Assembly: GCA_037576195.1 (NCBI GenBank)
Contig: CM075104.1
Span: forward strand, 16,384,211-16,448,210
Origin: Phytoseiulus persimilis
Taxonomy: Eukaryota > Arthropoda > Arachnida > Mesostigmata > Phytoseiidae
Reading direction: 5' to 3'
DNA: 64,000 nucleotides
In this document: positions 45,201 to 56,210 of the stretch, piece after piece
How positions within the stretch are numbered: the stretch's first letter is position 1
Layout of the letters: every line of letters begins with the position of its first letter
Position numbers and translations under genes: made by a program
Notes under the pieces: model-generated
Database searches by the model: none
Seen by the model: only the letters and a program-made list of their open reading frames with translations
Told to the model about the DNA's origin: nothing

Positions 45201-47460
45201 AAAGAAGGCTATCAGATATTTGGGAGGACTTTTGGAGGAACCGACGAGTAGAGGGTGGCATGCTCATCTTGACGTCGGCGATAGAAACTGCGAAGGACCA
45301 AAATACGGGTCTCTAATGTGTATTTATCGATCTTGCCAAGGTCTATGGTCGAATTGATCGAGATCTGCCGGGGGAAACCTTAGAATGAAGGGGGATGAGT
45401 TCTAAATTCACCGAAATCGTCGAACTTCCGCATGAAGTTACTTATCCTCATGGAATAGGAGACCATTCCCAGGTCCCATTCCCGGTCGGGTACCATGGAG
45501 ACTGTCCTGTTCTCGCAGGCTGTGCATCGCGGATCCAGAGGAAAAACTACCAATCACGAGGGTTGGATTCTGATTGGCGAGACAAGGGACATCCTGGGTG
45601 AATGGGAAGAAACTCGAGAAGGATGGTCCAATGCTTTCATGATTATCCAGCCCTCGGATGTGTGATTTGTATATTGCACAACCAGCACTGGCCTGAGTTG
45701 TGGACAATCAGCTGTGGGCTTCTCTCGAAGCGAAAGCCACTGCCGCTATTTTGACACGAGAGGACAAATATTCGTTGCTGGCATGATGCTTCGAGATCCC
45801 CTTCCGAAAATCCGTTTAATGGTCCGTCAAAGTTCGCCGTATCGTCTCATCTCGATGTAGTTCTCGTCTGCTGAGAAACAAGCAACATCTGGGGAGCGAT
45901 TCCGAAGATGTTGCTCGACCTCATTGTGATTGTAGAGTTGAGTAGGTTCGCCGATTTGAGGGATATGGTAATTTCTGCTGCCATACAGATTTAGATCGAA
46001 TCAGAATCCTGGAACACAGTGTCGACAGCCCCATGCATATTTCTCACAACATCGATTTGCAAAACTAAGCTGACTTCTCTTCTTCCAGCATTGAGCAACG
46101 TGAGGCGATCAGGCGAGAAGCCGCGATGGAGCGTCAGAGAATGGTAGCCGGATCGGGTACCTTCTCAACGCACAGAACCGAGACTCAGGACCACACGCTC
46201 TTCGAAGCGCCGGTCAAGGTACTTTTCGCCTGAAAGGTTCAATGCCATTTTGGCAAACTCTCTTATCCACTCAGAACTGAGTTTGTATTCTGCTCCAGGT
46301 TGATCGGAAGGATGCGACTGCCCTCATGGCAAGAGGCACGCTCGGAGATTTCCGGGATTTCTCGGAAATTATTCAGGCGTCGTGGGAGCCGATTCCAGAT
46401 GGTCTTGGCCTACCGCGACCGGCTCAACGGCCGCCTGCGACGCCTGTGCCGAAAGCGCGTCGTTTGTCAACGGGACCACCTACCGTCATTCCTCGGCCGG
46501 CGCGGCAACATCCGAAGGGGCCAACCGGGCTCACTTCGCAACCCGATCCTGAACAGGCTGCCGCTCGGTATTCGATGTCTTGGGCGCCTTCCCGGTTGTC
46601 GGGAGCGGCTCGGAAGAAGCCCATCTCGTCCGCGCGACCAAAAGCCGAAGAGCTCGCGGCTGAGATGAGTCGCGTAAAGAAGGTTCTGGACGAGATGAGG
46701 CTCCCTCCTCTGCTCGCCGACATCGAGGACCGAGGACGCCGGCAGCTCGACCAAACGTCAGGCGAGATTGGTGCTGTCGAGGACATCCTGGAAAGGATGA
46801 AATTGCCTTCGCCGCTCAGCCCCATAAGGAGTCCTGCGAGGGATATGGTGGCTACGGCGGGGGTTCTACCCTCGACAGCAGCGAGAACCGTCGCCAAGCG
46901 AGGCCGAAGACTGCCTGGTCGGGCGCCGGCTCGAATCAGGGCCCCCCTCGTCTCAGGGGCGTTCGTCGTCCCCAAAAGGTACGTTCACGGTCTCCAAGTT
47001 CACAGCTCTAATTCTTTGCTTCTCCCCCATCTCCCGCGTGCCACTCTCCTCGGCAAAAGCTCCGAACGCTTATCGAACCATTCATATTGCAGGGACTTCC
47101 GTGACGTTCAAGTTCCGCATCCTGTTGCGGAGCTTTGTTTGTCATCGGACAGCTCTGAGAGTGAGGACGACGAGAGGGCCCCTCAGGGCAACGGGCCAGA
47201 CACGGCAGTCCGTGAGTAGATTTCCTGAGCCTCTTAGCCAAGATTCAAAGCTGAGTGAAGAGCTCCAGATCATGAGTCGGATTGGGTCTGATGAGAATTC
47301 GCTCCTTTAACTTCCAGACAACTCTTCCGTTGCCACCGGGAAGAGGACCACTCGCAAACCGAACACTTCCTGGATGTTTCCGTTGGAGGAGAAACCCCGG
47401 GGAGCGACGGCGTAGTGGGCTGAACAGGGAGACGCCTGTTCCAAAATAAACCGAGTCTCG
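45201..47460 (+). repeat. Composite repeat unit, copy 8 (+), internally shortened
   Basis: A short piece of segment Y (45,230-45,685) is joined near 45,690 to sequence equivalent to 7,690 of copy 1, so about 2.6 kb of the middle part is missing, including the 89-base candidate exon. Gene X follows complete. With segment W before and gene Z after, this is a compact version of the unit of about 4.2 kb (44.03-48.25 kb). Confidence 0.75.
46126..47415 (+). CDS. Gene X, reference intact copy (four exons), unknown function
   Basis: Exons are 46,089-46,218, 46,299-46,978, 47,093-47,211 and 47,318-47,415, separated by introns of 80, 114 and 106 bases with donors GTACTT, GTACGT and GTGAGT and pyrimidine-containing acceptors ending in CAG. 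The ATG at 46,126 has a strong context (GCCGCGATGG). From there the exons total 990 bases, a 329-residue protein, although exon 1 is open further upstream and earlier exons are possible. Residues 62-100 are proline-rich. Charged helices are likely at about 145-166 and 174-199. Residues 210-245 are basic. An acidic serine patch (SSDSSESEDDER) is at 275-286 and the tail is basic. No signal peptide, membrane segment or known domain is seen. A nuclear or nucleic-acid-related role would be a guess. An AATAAA lies at 47,445-47,450. The frame is open in four copies, and the splice borders are kept in all copies where they are present. Confidence 0.6.
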
Positions 47461-47552
47461 AAGTTAAGAAATTGGTATTCCTTCGCCGAAGCACAGCGGT
47501 AAATTATACGGTCCGAGAGTTGTGCTCCGTTCGCAACCGAGAACGCGGCAAG

Positions 47553-48250
47553 ATGCCGACCATGGGTGCTGAGAAGAAGAGAGCGGGCATCCGAGATGCG
47601 CTACGAGTTCTAGCCGTCACCGTGATCGGTGAGGTAGGAGTAGGAACACCAGCTGCAACCTATCCCAAGTTCAATGAGTATCGTTGTGAAATACAAAAGC
47701 TCAACACGGCACTTCTCGAAGGCGCCGCGGACCCTCTGAATGACATCATGGGAGGTGAATTATTCGAGGGGAAACGCCTGGCGAGGGGCGAAACTCTCTT
47801 TTATTTCGTTGCACTCATCCGCTGAGCTTTGCGCGAGTAACCTGCAAAATCATTCGAAGAACTGTCTCTGAGGCGACACGACGACACCGCCGCCATACGA
47901 AACGTGGAACAGGGAGAATCACTGGTTGAGCTTTCCCATACGGACAGAGACATTTCTCTCCGAAGAACGCGGCCGTTGGGACTGGAGTGATTGTTGCATA
48001 AAAGTCGGGCGATCACAAAGCTTTGCGCAAAACTTCGGAATTGTGCTCGGGGAAACTCGAGACAGAAAAGCTCCAGTGAGTTGCGAGGTAGTCACGGTCA
48101 TTCTATATATTTCGGCGACGATTTCATACCAGGCACTCCTGAGGGGAGCAAGTGTTCTCCAAGTTGGACAAGTGCCAAACCCTGACCGGAGGAATCGAGC
48201 AGAACTCATTGGTGACTCCGCTGCTGTGAAGTTCGAACTCGTATCGTTCA
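47553..48250 (+). CDS. Gene Z, longest copy, unknown function
   Basis: From the ATG at 47,553 (a second ATG at 47,562 has context ACCATGG) a 90-codon frame reads PTMGAEKKRAGIRDALRVLA, IGEVGVGT, EYRCEIQ, EGAADPLNDIMGGE and ends at TGA 47,823-47,825. A later open stretch, 47,926-48,250, contains FPIRTETFLSEERGRWDWSD and VSCEVVTVIL and recurs downstream of the other gene Z starts. It may be a second exon, but no convincing splice pair was found. Gene Z begins about 100 bases after the gene X polyadenylation signal on the same strand. No family is recognised. Confidence 0.35.
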
Positions 48251-48269
48251 AGAGACGAGGGGTCTATCT

Positions 48270-48966
48270 CATTCTAGAGAACATCCTAGCAGAAATCCAA
48301 CAATTTTTTCCGAGTGCCGAAAGATACATGCGGCCGCGCGTTGTCATGCAAACAAGTCACTCTTCTTCTGTTGGTCAATTCCGGACACTCCAGAGCTATG
48401 GCTGCCTTAAAATCTTCCAGTTGTTCGCAGTATCGCTCTGTGTCGATAGTTTCGCCCTCCGGGAGCACCTGGTAGGGGATGACTCCTTTGAAATCCCACC
48501 AGATACTCAGCATCACTTTTCTTGGGTGTAAACCCTCCTTTGCGGCTGTTTGTGGTGCACTACCACGACGTGCCCAATGCCGCCTGCGTTCGATGTTGCG
48601 ATAGACCACTTCGCGTCACCTGTCACCAAGTTTCTCAAAAACGGATGCATGAGGTTCATTTGGGGGAGTTGATCACAAATGTCCAAGCGTCTCAGCCGGT
48701 CTCGGTACCCCAGCTCATGCAGCAACCACAAATTTTGTCTATTGACGAAGCCAGCTCCGTGCAACCGAATAACTACGCTGCCATGGGATTCACCAGTGCT
48801 GCTCTGAATCTCCTCTACCGTAAGCCGTGGATTGGCTTCTACTATGGCGCCGATTGAGTCCGTGTCAACAGTTCTGGGTCGACCTGACGCATCTTTCACA
48901 TCGAATTACCCAGAACGAAACTTGGCAAACCACTTCCTGACCACTCTATCGTGTAGCGAATCGGGC
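48270..48966 (-). mobile_element. Mariner transposase remnant, longer copy
   Basis: Read on the - strand: RPDSLHDRVVRKWFAKFRSG, then GRPRTVDTDSIGAIVEANP, GESHGSVVIRLHGAGFV, the TGD region, then in another phase RRRHWARRGSAPQTAAKEG, LHPRKVMLSIWWDFKGVIPY, the HDNARPH motif with the second catalytic aspartate, and KKLLDF. It is cut off before the third aspartate of the D,D34D triad, and the N-terminal DNA-binding part is missing. The left edge near 48.27 kb is the junction with the convergent gene Z copy. Confidence 0.88.
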
Positions 48967-49140
48967 CTCGCGAGTTTTTCGCCAGGAACTAGTGTTCCTA
49001 CTCCTACCTCACCGATCACGGTGACGGCTAGAACTCGTAGCGCATCTCGGATGCCCGCTTTCTTCTTCTCAGCACCCATGGTGGGCATCTTTCCGTGTTC
49101 TCGGTTGCGAACGAAGCACAACTCTAGGACCGTCTAATCT
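48967..49140 (-). pseudogene. Gene Z 5' fragment next to mariner
   Basis: The - strand reads KMPTMGAEKKKAGIRDALRV, then IGEVGVGTLVPGEKLAR, before changing to mariner sequence at 48,966. The host/mariner junction falls at CTCGCGAG, a position that is uninterrupted in the 55.7 kb copy. It belongs to the composite unit of 49.15-52.96 kb, being directly downstream of its gene X. Confidence 0.6.
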
Positions 49141-49225
49141 ACCGCTGTGCTTCGGCGAAGGAATACCAATTTCTTAACTTCGAGACTCGGTTTATTTTGG
49201 AACAGGCGTCTCCTTCTTCAGCCCA

Positions 49226-50515
49226 CTACGCCGTCGCTCCCCGGGGTTTCTTCGCTGCCGGAGACATCCAGGATGTGTTCGGTTTGCGAGTGGTACTCTT
49301 CCCGGCGGCAACGGAAACGTTGTCTGGAAGTTGAAGGAGCGAATTCTCATTAGACTCAATGCGACTCATGATCTGGAGCTCTTCGCTCAGCTTTGAATAT
49401 TGGCTTAGAAGCTCAGGAAATCTACTCACGGACTGCCGTGTCTGGCCCGTTGCCCTGAGGGGCCCTCTCGTCGTCCTCACTCTCGGAGCTGTCCGATGAC
49501 AAGCAAAGCTCCGCAACCGGATGCGGAACTTGAACGTCACGGAAGTCCCTGCAATATGAATGGTTCGATAAACGTTCGGAGCTTTTGCCGAGGAGAGTGG
49601 CACGCGGGAGATGGGGGAGAAGCAAAGAATTAGAGCTGTGAACTTGGAGACCGTGAACGTACCTTTTGGGGACGACAGACGCCCCTGAGACGCGGGGGGC
49701 CCTGACTCGAGCCGGCGCCCGACCAGGCAGTCTTCGGCCTCGCTTGGCGACGGTTGTCGCTGCTGTCGAGGGTAGAACCCTCGCCGTAGCCACCATATCC
49801 CTCGCAGGACTCCTTATGGGGCTGAGCGGCGGAGGCAATTTCATCCTTTTCAGGATGTCCTCGACAGCACCAATCTCGCCTGACGTTTGGTCGGGCTGCC
49901 GGCGTCCTCGATCCTCGATGTCAGCGAGCAGAGGAGGAAGCCTCATCTCGTCCAGAACTTTCTCTACGCGACTCATCTCAGCCGCGAGCTCTTCGGCTTT
50001 TGGTCGCGCGGACGAGATGGGCCTCTTCCGAGCCGCTGCCGACACCCGAGAAGGCGCCCAGGACATCGAATACCGAGCGGCAGCCTGTCCAGGATCCGGT
50101 TGCGAAGTGAGCCCGGTTGGCCCCTTCGGATGTTGCCGCGCCGGCCGAGGAATGACGGGAGGTGGTGCCGTTGACGGAAGACGCGGTTTCGGCACAGGCG
50201 TCGTGGGCGGCCGTTGAGCCGGTCGCGGTAGGCCAAGACCATCTGGAATCGGCTCCCACGACGCCTGAATAATTTCCGAGAAATCCCGGAAATCTCCGAG
50301 CACGCCTCTTGTCATCAGGGCAATCGCATCCTTCCGATCAACCTGGAGCAGAATACAAACTCAGTTCCGAGTGGATAAGAGAGTTTGCCAAAATGGCATT
50401 GAACCTTTCAGGCGAAAAGTACCTTGACCGGCGCTTTGAAGAGCGTGTGGTCCTGAGTTTTGTTCCAGGGCGTTGAGAAGGTACCCGACCCGGCTACCAT
50501 TCTCTGACGCTCCAT
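49226..50515 (-). CDS. Gene X, intact copy, unknown function
   Basis: Exons are 50,552-50,423, 50,342-49,663, 49,548-49,430 and 49,323-49,226. From the ATG at 50,515 the coding length is 990 bases and open. An AATAAA lies at 49,191-49,196. Exons 2-4 are nearly identical to the copy at 36-37 kb (both have RVSGASVVPK), whereas exon 1 is identical to that of the 25.1 kb copy (STPWNKTQ). That mosaic pattern suggests gene conversion or recombination between copies. Confidence 0.55.
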
Positions 50516-51602
50516 CGCGGCTTCTCGCCTGATTGCCTCGCGTTGCTCAATGCTGGAAGAAGAGAAGTCAGCTTAGTTTTGCAAATCGATGTTGTGAGAA
50601 ATATGCATGGGGCTGTCGACACTGTGTTCCAGGATTCTGATTCGATCTAAATCTGTATGGCAGCGGTAATCGCAATATCCCTCAAATCGGCGAACGTACT
50701 CCGCTCTGTACTCAGAATGAGGTCAAGCAACATCTTCGGAATCGCTTCCCAGATGGTGCTCGTTTTTCAGCGGACGAGAACTCAGCCGAAATGAAACGAT
50801 ATGAAAAATTTCCACGGGGCACGAAACATATTTTCGGCAGTCATACGAGCTCGATATCATGTGGTCGACGTTCTAGCTCAAACGGTCATAGTCCGTCCAT
50901 ACGGTCTGCCCAGGTTCTAGTCACAAGTGAACTAAACGACGTCTACAACAGCGGCGGGAGGCTCAACGCTCTTCGCTTGCGCGAAGACTTCCACTACGAA
51001 CAAAGCGGAAACGCAGACTGGAACAGCGTCCTTGTCGGCTCCCGGTGCTCTCACCTGGCGTGTTCGTTCTTTTTATACGAATCGCGGCAGAAATTGAGCA
51101 TCCGCGATCGACCACTGCACTGCAGAGACCTTGCCAACATTCACGAGCGTCGTGATTCGTTGAACACCGTATCGCTACTCTCGGTTGATGCGCAGAACCT
51201 CCAGGTTGGGTATCAGGCTCTAGAGCAGCGATCCGATAGATCTCCCAGTCGCGTGCAAACCAGGTCCGACGTAGATCTCGGACCCGGGCAGCTACATTCA
51301 GCCGGTTGCGAACACTGTCCATACAATTGAGTACGACGTGCGTCCAAGTCCGAATTTTCTTGGCGGAGCACTTCACGGAGTCGAATCGTAGATGGCAGAA
51401 GCCTGGAAGCTTACCTGAACATGTTGAAAGGGTTGGGTTTGTTGGAGCCGAAACGAAATAGCAAGAAGTCTTCAACAAAAGTGAATTCCGAGGATGAGGC
51501 TCCCTATAAAACTACTTTTCTACGACCCATTCCCATTTCGAGATGTGAGAAAGTGGTGTAAGGTCTGCTGCCTCTCTCTCTCGTAGAAATCGCTGTGTTT
51601 GT

Positions 51603-52208
51603 TCAATGGAACCCCATCTTCAAACCGCAAGAAAACGCCACCACAGTTGCTTCGAAATTTGAGTGCGCCCTCTCGTGGGTTCGCACTGACTCGCTTCCGT
51701 CTGCGGGGTGCTGCGAGGATTCAGCTCTGTTCTGAGCTCCAGAATAATCGAGCATGAATGTTAGCTCAGGACCGATTCGTTGGAACTGGTATTCGTCGAA
51801 TAAGTTCGATTTATGGAGGAAGTTCCAGTGATCCACGGGATGGAAGTTGGTCGAAATACCGTCTCTGACTCGATGCTTCTTTCCCGAAACTATCAAGGCG
51901 GAATCTCCGTAATGCCCGCGAATGATGCCCCGAACCCGAGACCCGAGCAATCTTCTGACCCCAACCGGGGAACCGTCCGAGTCGGATCCGTAATCGAGAG
52001 CAGATTCGGATTCAACAAACGGATTCGGGTTCGAGCGAAGCTCCCGAGCCCATCCAAATCGAAATCTGCCCACACTGCTCTCCGATGAAGCTTGGCTAAT
52101 TGTGACCACAGATATCGTTGTCTGCGGGGATGATCCTGGCTTGATGAATTGAATGAAGGTTCTGAAGCCGTAACCCATGGTGAATTTCCGACCCCGTGAT
52201 TCGATCAA
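51603..52208 (-). CDS. Long frame in middle part of unit, unknown
   Basis: The 201-codon frame is the longest in the middle part of any unit copy. The same frame is open but shorter in copies 1, 2, 4 and 7 (115-132 codons), where it stops after KKHR or HPVDH. Near SESALDYGSDSDGSP the copies differ by a 12-base in-frame indel. A donor-like ACG/GTA occurs after RVRD. The stretch may include one or more exons of the gene that also uses the 89-base exon. No domain is recognised; the sequence is rich in serine, arginine and aspartate. Confidence 0.25.
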   Translation of the reverse strand: MIESRGRKFTMGYGFRTFIQFIKPGSSPQTTISVVTISQASSESSVGRFRFGWARELRSNPNPFVESESALDYGSDSDGSPVGVRRLLGSRVRGIIRGHYGDSALIVSGKKHRVRDGISTNFHPVDHWNFLHKSNLFDEYQFQRIGPELTFMLDYSGAQNRAESSQHPADGSESVRTHERAHSNFEATVVAFSCGLKMGFH

Positions 52209-53059
52209 CGAGAGGAGTTGCTTGGGCCAAACTCAATTCGAGTCCCCCAGCTTTCTTGTACTTAGCAACAAAGAATGCCATTTCTAACGTTTTGACCCGA
52301 CGACGGGTCACAAGTCTGTTCCGTTTCGCGCCCCAGTCCAGAACTTCCACATCATCCATTGCAGAGACGCCCCAAAGACAGGAGGAGCGCCCACGTACCG
52401 CACGGCACTCCTGGACTAGACCGCCCCCTCAGGTCCTGGATTCGTCCCGAGCAACCGAGAGCCTGACAGCATGTTACAGGAGGTTATCACCTATGGAAGC
52501 ATTCACGCCTGTCTGGGACTGTACATATGAACGAAGCTTCAATGCAAACGCTGAAAAAACATGGTTTCGATGCAAACCGCGGGGGGTTTCACGGGGATTG
52601 GAATTCGGATTCAGGGCAGCTTCGGATTCAACGAGCGGATTCAGGTTCGAGCAAAGTTTTCGAGTCCATCCAAATCGAAAATATTCGAGGGGATGATTCG
52701 GGCTCGGTGGGTTAGGTTGGGATCAATCTCCGGTCTGACAGAATCAATCAATCTGATATAAGCAAAGCCCGCGATGGCCGCCTTCCTCGCCGAAATCAAT
52801 TCCATGAAGGAAAGAATCAAACGTCACGACTTTCCCTGATCCGCCACACACGGAGTTTGATGGAGATTATGAAGGTTTTGCAACCAGATTCGAGGATGTA
52901 CTCAATCCGGGAATACCGGGATGTATTTCGCTCCCCAACGGCAGTGTGTACTGCTGGGATGCGTCACTGCGCGAGGGACTCAGTTTCAAATCAATGGCTC
53001 TTCATTTAGATGAAGGTGTTGGTATGAACGACAACGGCATCACAACACTGTGATCATCA

Positions 53060-54130
53060 GTGTGTCATAGAATCAGGGAAGAATCACATTGAACTCGCCC
53101 TCTCGACATCTTTGAACGAATTCTCCACGAGAATGAGTTGTTAACTGCGCCGGTCTTCGCGATGGACTTCGTCCGTTCAGTACATGCGCTGCGAAGGCTG
53201 TTAGTGTTGGTGTTGAAAAAATGTTCCATCTCTCTCAGGAATTTGATTCGCTCCAGGACACGTGAATATCGTTCTTCCGGGACTACCATAATGGGTTTTA
53301 AAGGGTTGCCTTCTTTAGGGAGGGAACATCACATGTACAATCGCTTCGGGAAGTATTCTTGGACTGATTCAACCATTTTTACATGCTCAACCTCGTGTGG
53401 CATCCAGATGGTACAGCAGTATAAGAACTTGCTCATGACTAGAGCTTCATGCTTAAGTGTGTAAAATTCAGGCCGTTCGATCACAAAGCATCTGGAGATC
53501 GAGTTCACAACGTTACGAGCAGAGGATACAATGTTTGTTATGTGTCCATCGAAGTTGAGATCGGGAGACATCTGTACGCCAAGATCACGGATGCAATGTA
53601 TTAGTGGTAGAGGATGGCCCTTTATTCCCTATGTTGGCTGAGGGGATCTCAAGCCTTTATGCGCCAAGACAGCACGTTTCGATGACGAAAGCGTCTTTCG
53701 TTATCTTCACGCCATCGCGTCACTCAATCAATGGCTGCTTGAAGGGTTATACGGTCAAGAATCACGCGCAGGTCCGAATAGCTTCAGATCATCCGCGGGA
53801 TGAAGGTAGCTGGTGGAGGGAGCGAGGTGAGCACCAACGTCGAGAACACATATGACGTATCGGAGTGTCGATAGGGCTCCTTCCTAAGGTACACCAGATC
53901 ATCTTCTCTAGTAGGATCGTGTGAACAACCTTATCGAAGGCCGATTTGAGGTCAGAGTAAATAGCAAGATGGAGAACATGCTCGTTGTCGATGTGTTGCC
54001 CAAACTATTGCGCCATGGAGATCGATTGCGTGCATGTTGATCTTCTAAGAACAGAACCGTACTGTAGAGGATCAAAAATAGCGTTCAAAAAGGTTTCGTT
54101 ATAAGTCAGAAACCCCATACGCGGGGCGAG
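53060..54130 (-). pseudogene. LINE C reverse transcriptase remnant
   Basis: On the - strand, across frames: ETFLNAIFDPLQYGSVLRRS (fingers, about 54,100), YSDLKSAFDKVVHTILLEKM (motif A, about 53,955), PADDLKLF in place of the usual YADD-type motif (about 53,800), then RDLGVQMSPDLNFDGHI and FLYCCTIWMPHEVEHVKMV (thumb and tail). This is a CR1/Jockey-like non-LTR element, broken by stops and a deletion between motif A and the catalytic box. It may be the 3' half of the same element whose endonuclease lies at 57.3-57.8 kb. Confidence 0.82.
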
Positions 54131-54800
54131 TGGACTCTGCTGGTTAGTGGTCGGAGTTTCATGGTCTGTGTTCCAGCCTTGAAGGGCGAACGAGCGAAAG
54201 TCCGAACGATCCCAACGTGATCTTTGCCGATCCTCCAGTCTGACCCTGTGGATCGCGCTGGACGTTGTTCCAGCGTAATCTGCGAACATTGTCTTTTCAT
54301 GCGAATCAACGGGCGGGCCCGCAGCCGCCCGCCGCAGCGAGGACAGACGAGCCGCTTGAGCGACCGAACGAGAGACAGAGCACGGTTTCATCAAGAAGAA
54401 GTACCGCATCCTTTATCATCGAGTGGATAATCGCTTCAGGCAGCTCTGAAAGTTTCCGTATCCCATTCACAGCTGCGTTGAATGGTAATCTATTTGGCCG
54501 AATTTTCTCCTTTACCATTCTTGAGGGTCTGGAATACACCTGTAGGTCCGTCTCCCGCTCGGTCCTCCTGTCATTGCCGCTACCAGGCTTTAATAGTTTC
54601 CTCTCGGATTCCTTCTTTGTTCTCGGGCTGTGGTTGGGAGGACAGCGCCTCTTTCTACTCCGGATGGGCTTCGTTCATCATCCTCTGCCGTTCTTCTGGG
54701 AGCAGGGTCCATGGAGGAGTCCTTGCTACGAACGGGGCGGCCGCCGCGGATACGCTGCGGTGTGCGGTAGTTATCCTCGTCGTCATGATTCGCTCGGTTG
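54131..54800 (+). other. Unassigned stretch with a small DDE_Tnp_4 fragment
   Basis: At about 54,375-54,450 the + strand reads HGFIKKKYRILYHRVDNRF, matching the HGIIKRRYRILNHRVDD part of the 34.8 kb transposase. The rest holds overlapping frames on both strands, the longest being 193 codons at 54,265-54,846 on the + strand, with no recognised domain. It ends where composite copy 10 begins inside intron 1 of gene X. Confidence 0.4.
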
Positions 54801-54864
54801 GTGGTCAATGCCACTTTGGCAAACTCTCTTACCCACTCGGATCTGAGTTTGTATTCTGCTCCAG

Positions 54865-55498
54865 ATTGATCGGAAGGATGCGACCTCCCTGATGATCAGA
54901 GGCGTGGTCGGAGATTTCCGGGATTTCTCGGAAATCATTCAGACGTCGTGGGCGTCGTTTTACCTTCGACAGCAGCGGCAACCGTCGCCAAGCGAAGCCA
55001 AAGACTGCCAGGTAGAGCACCGGCTCGAATCAGGGCCTTCCTTGTTTCAGGGGCGTCTGTCGTCCCCAAAAGGTACGTTCACGGTCTCCAAGTTCACAGC
55101 TCTCATTCTTCCCTTCTCCCCCATCTCCCGCGTGCCGCTCTCCTGAGCAAAACCTCCGAACGCTTATCAAAGCATGTATATTGCAGGGACTTGCAGAGAG
55201 CATCCGGTTTCGGAGCTTTGTTTGTCATCGGACAGCTCCGAGAGTGAGGACGACGAGAGCGCCCCTCAGGGCAACGGGCCAGACACGGCAGTCCGTGAGT
55301 AGATTTCCTGAGCTTCTTAGCGAAGATTCAAAGCTGAGCGAAGAGCTCCAGATCATGAGTCGCATTGAGTCTAATGAGAATTCGCTCCTTCAACTTCCAG
55401 ACAACTCTTCCGTTGCCACTGGGAAGAGCACCACCCGCAAACTGAACAATTCCTGGATGTTTTCGTTGGCGAAGAAACCCCGGGGAGCGACGGCATAG
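54865..55498 (+). pseudogene. Gene X, internally deleted copy
   Basis: Exon 2 begins at 54,865 (IDRKDATSLMIRG) and ends at 55,072, with about 470 bases missing near 54,957, which removes the proline-rich part and both helices. Exon 3 (55,187-55,294) is shorter by 11 bases, and exon 4 is 55,401-55,498. Splice borders are kept. Exon 1 is absent. Confidence 0.7.
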
Positions 55499-55635
55499 TG
55501 GGCTGAACAGGGAGACGCCTGTTCCAAAATAAACCGAGTCTCGAAGTTAAGAAATTGGTATTCCTTCGCCGAAGCACAGCGGTAAATTATACGGTCCGAG
55601 AGTTGTGCTCCGTTCGCAACCGAGAACACGGCAGG

Positions 55636-56150
55636 ATGCCGACCATGGGTGCTGAGAAGAAGAAAGCGGGCATCCGAGATGCGCTACGAGTTCTAGCCGT
55701 CACCGTGATCGGTGAGGTAGGAGTAGGAACACTGTTTCCTGGCGAAGAACTCGCGAGGACAGCAGCAACCCATGTCGAGTTCAATGAGTATCGTTGCAAA
55801 ATAGAAACTCAACACGCCACTTCTCGGAGGCGCCGCGGACCCTCCGAGAGACGTCATGGGAGGTGATTGAGCTTTCTCATACGAACAGCGACATTTCTCT
55901 CCAAAGAACGCGCCCCTCAGAATTGGAGTAATTGTTGCATCACAGTCGGACGATCAGGGCAAATAGGGCTGAACTTTCTCAAAGGCGAGTGGAAAGCCCT
56001 GCGGGAAACCTCAAAATTTCGCTCGGAAAAACCAACGACGCAAAAGCGTCAGTGGATTGCGAGGTAGTAACGGTCATCGTGGATAACGTCGCTTCCAAAC
56101 CAAGTCTTAACGAAGCACTCCTGAGGGAAGCAAGGGTTCTCCGACTCTGA
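55636..56150 (+). pseudogene. Gene Z, copy near 55.7 kb
   Basis: The ATG at 55,636 starts PTMGAEKKKAGIRDALRVLA, followed by IGEVGVGTLFPGEELARTAA and EFNEYRCKIE. The frame then changes relative to the 47.6 kb copy before the DPLNDIMGGE block. Later, GNLKISLGKTNDAKASVDCE and VASKPSLNEALLREARVL (56,000-56,150) match the - strand frame at 35,300-35,100. This repeated conservation of the second block is the best hint that it is coding. Confidence 0.4.
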
Positions 56151-56210
56151 CAAAAGTAAGTTCCTGACCGAAGGAATCGAGCTGCTTCCGTTGGCGACTG
56201 ATAACGATCA

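Larger units (their letters stand above)
49150..52960 (-). repeat. Composite repeat unit, copy 9 (-)
   Basis: Read from 52,960 downward: part of segment Y, the middle part with a long open frame (52,208-51,603, 201 codons, containing GRKFTMGYGFRTFIQFI), the 89-base candidate exon (51,503-51,415) and gene X. About 190 bases near 50,800 differ from copy 7, where copy 9 has a shorter unrelated filler. It ends at gene Z and the mariner, and its left neighbour is LINE C. Confidence 0.8.
54801..56210 (+). repeat. Composite repeat unit, copy 10 (+), gene X to gene Z
   Basis: This starts within intron 1 of gene X and runs through gene X (internally deleted) and gene Z to a position equivalent to 35,150 of copy 7. 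It then continues into segment L and the antisense DDE_Tnp_4 fragment. It is one of the two copies that show transposase sequence downstream of gene Z. Confidence 0.75.
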
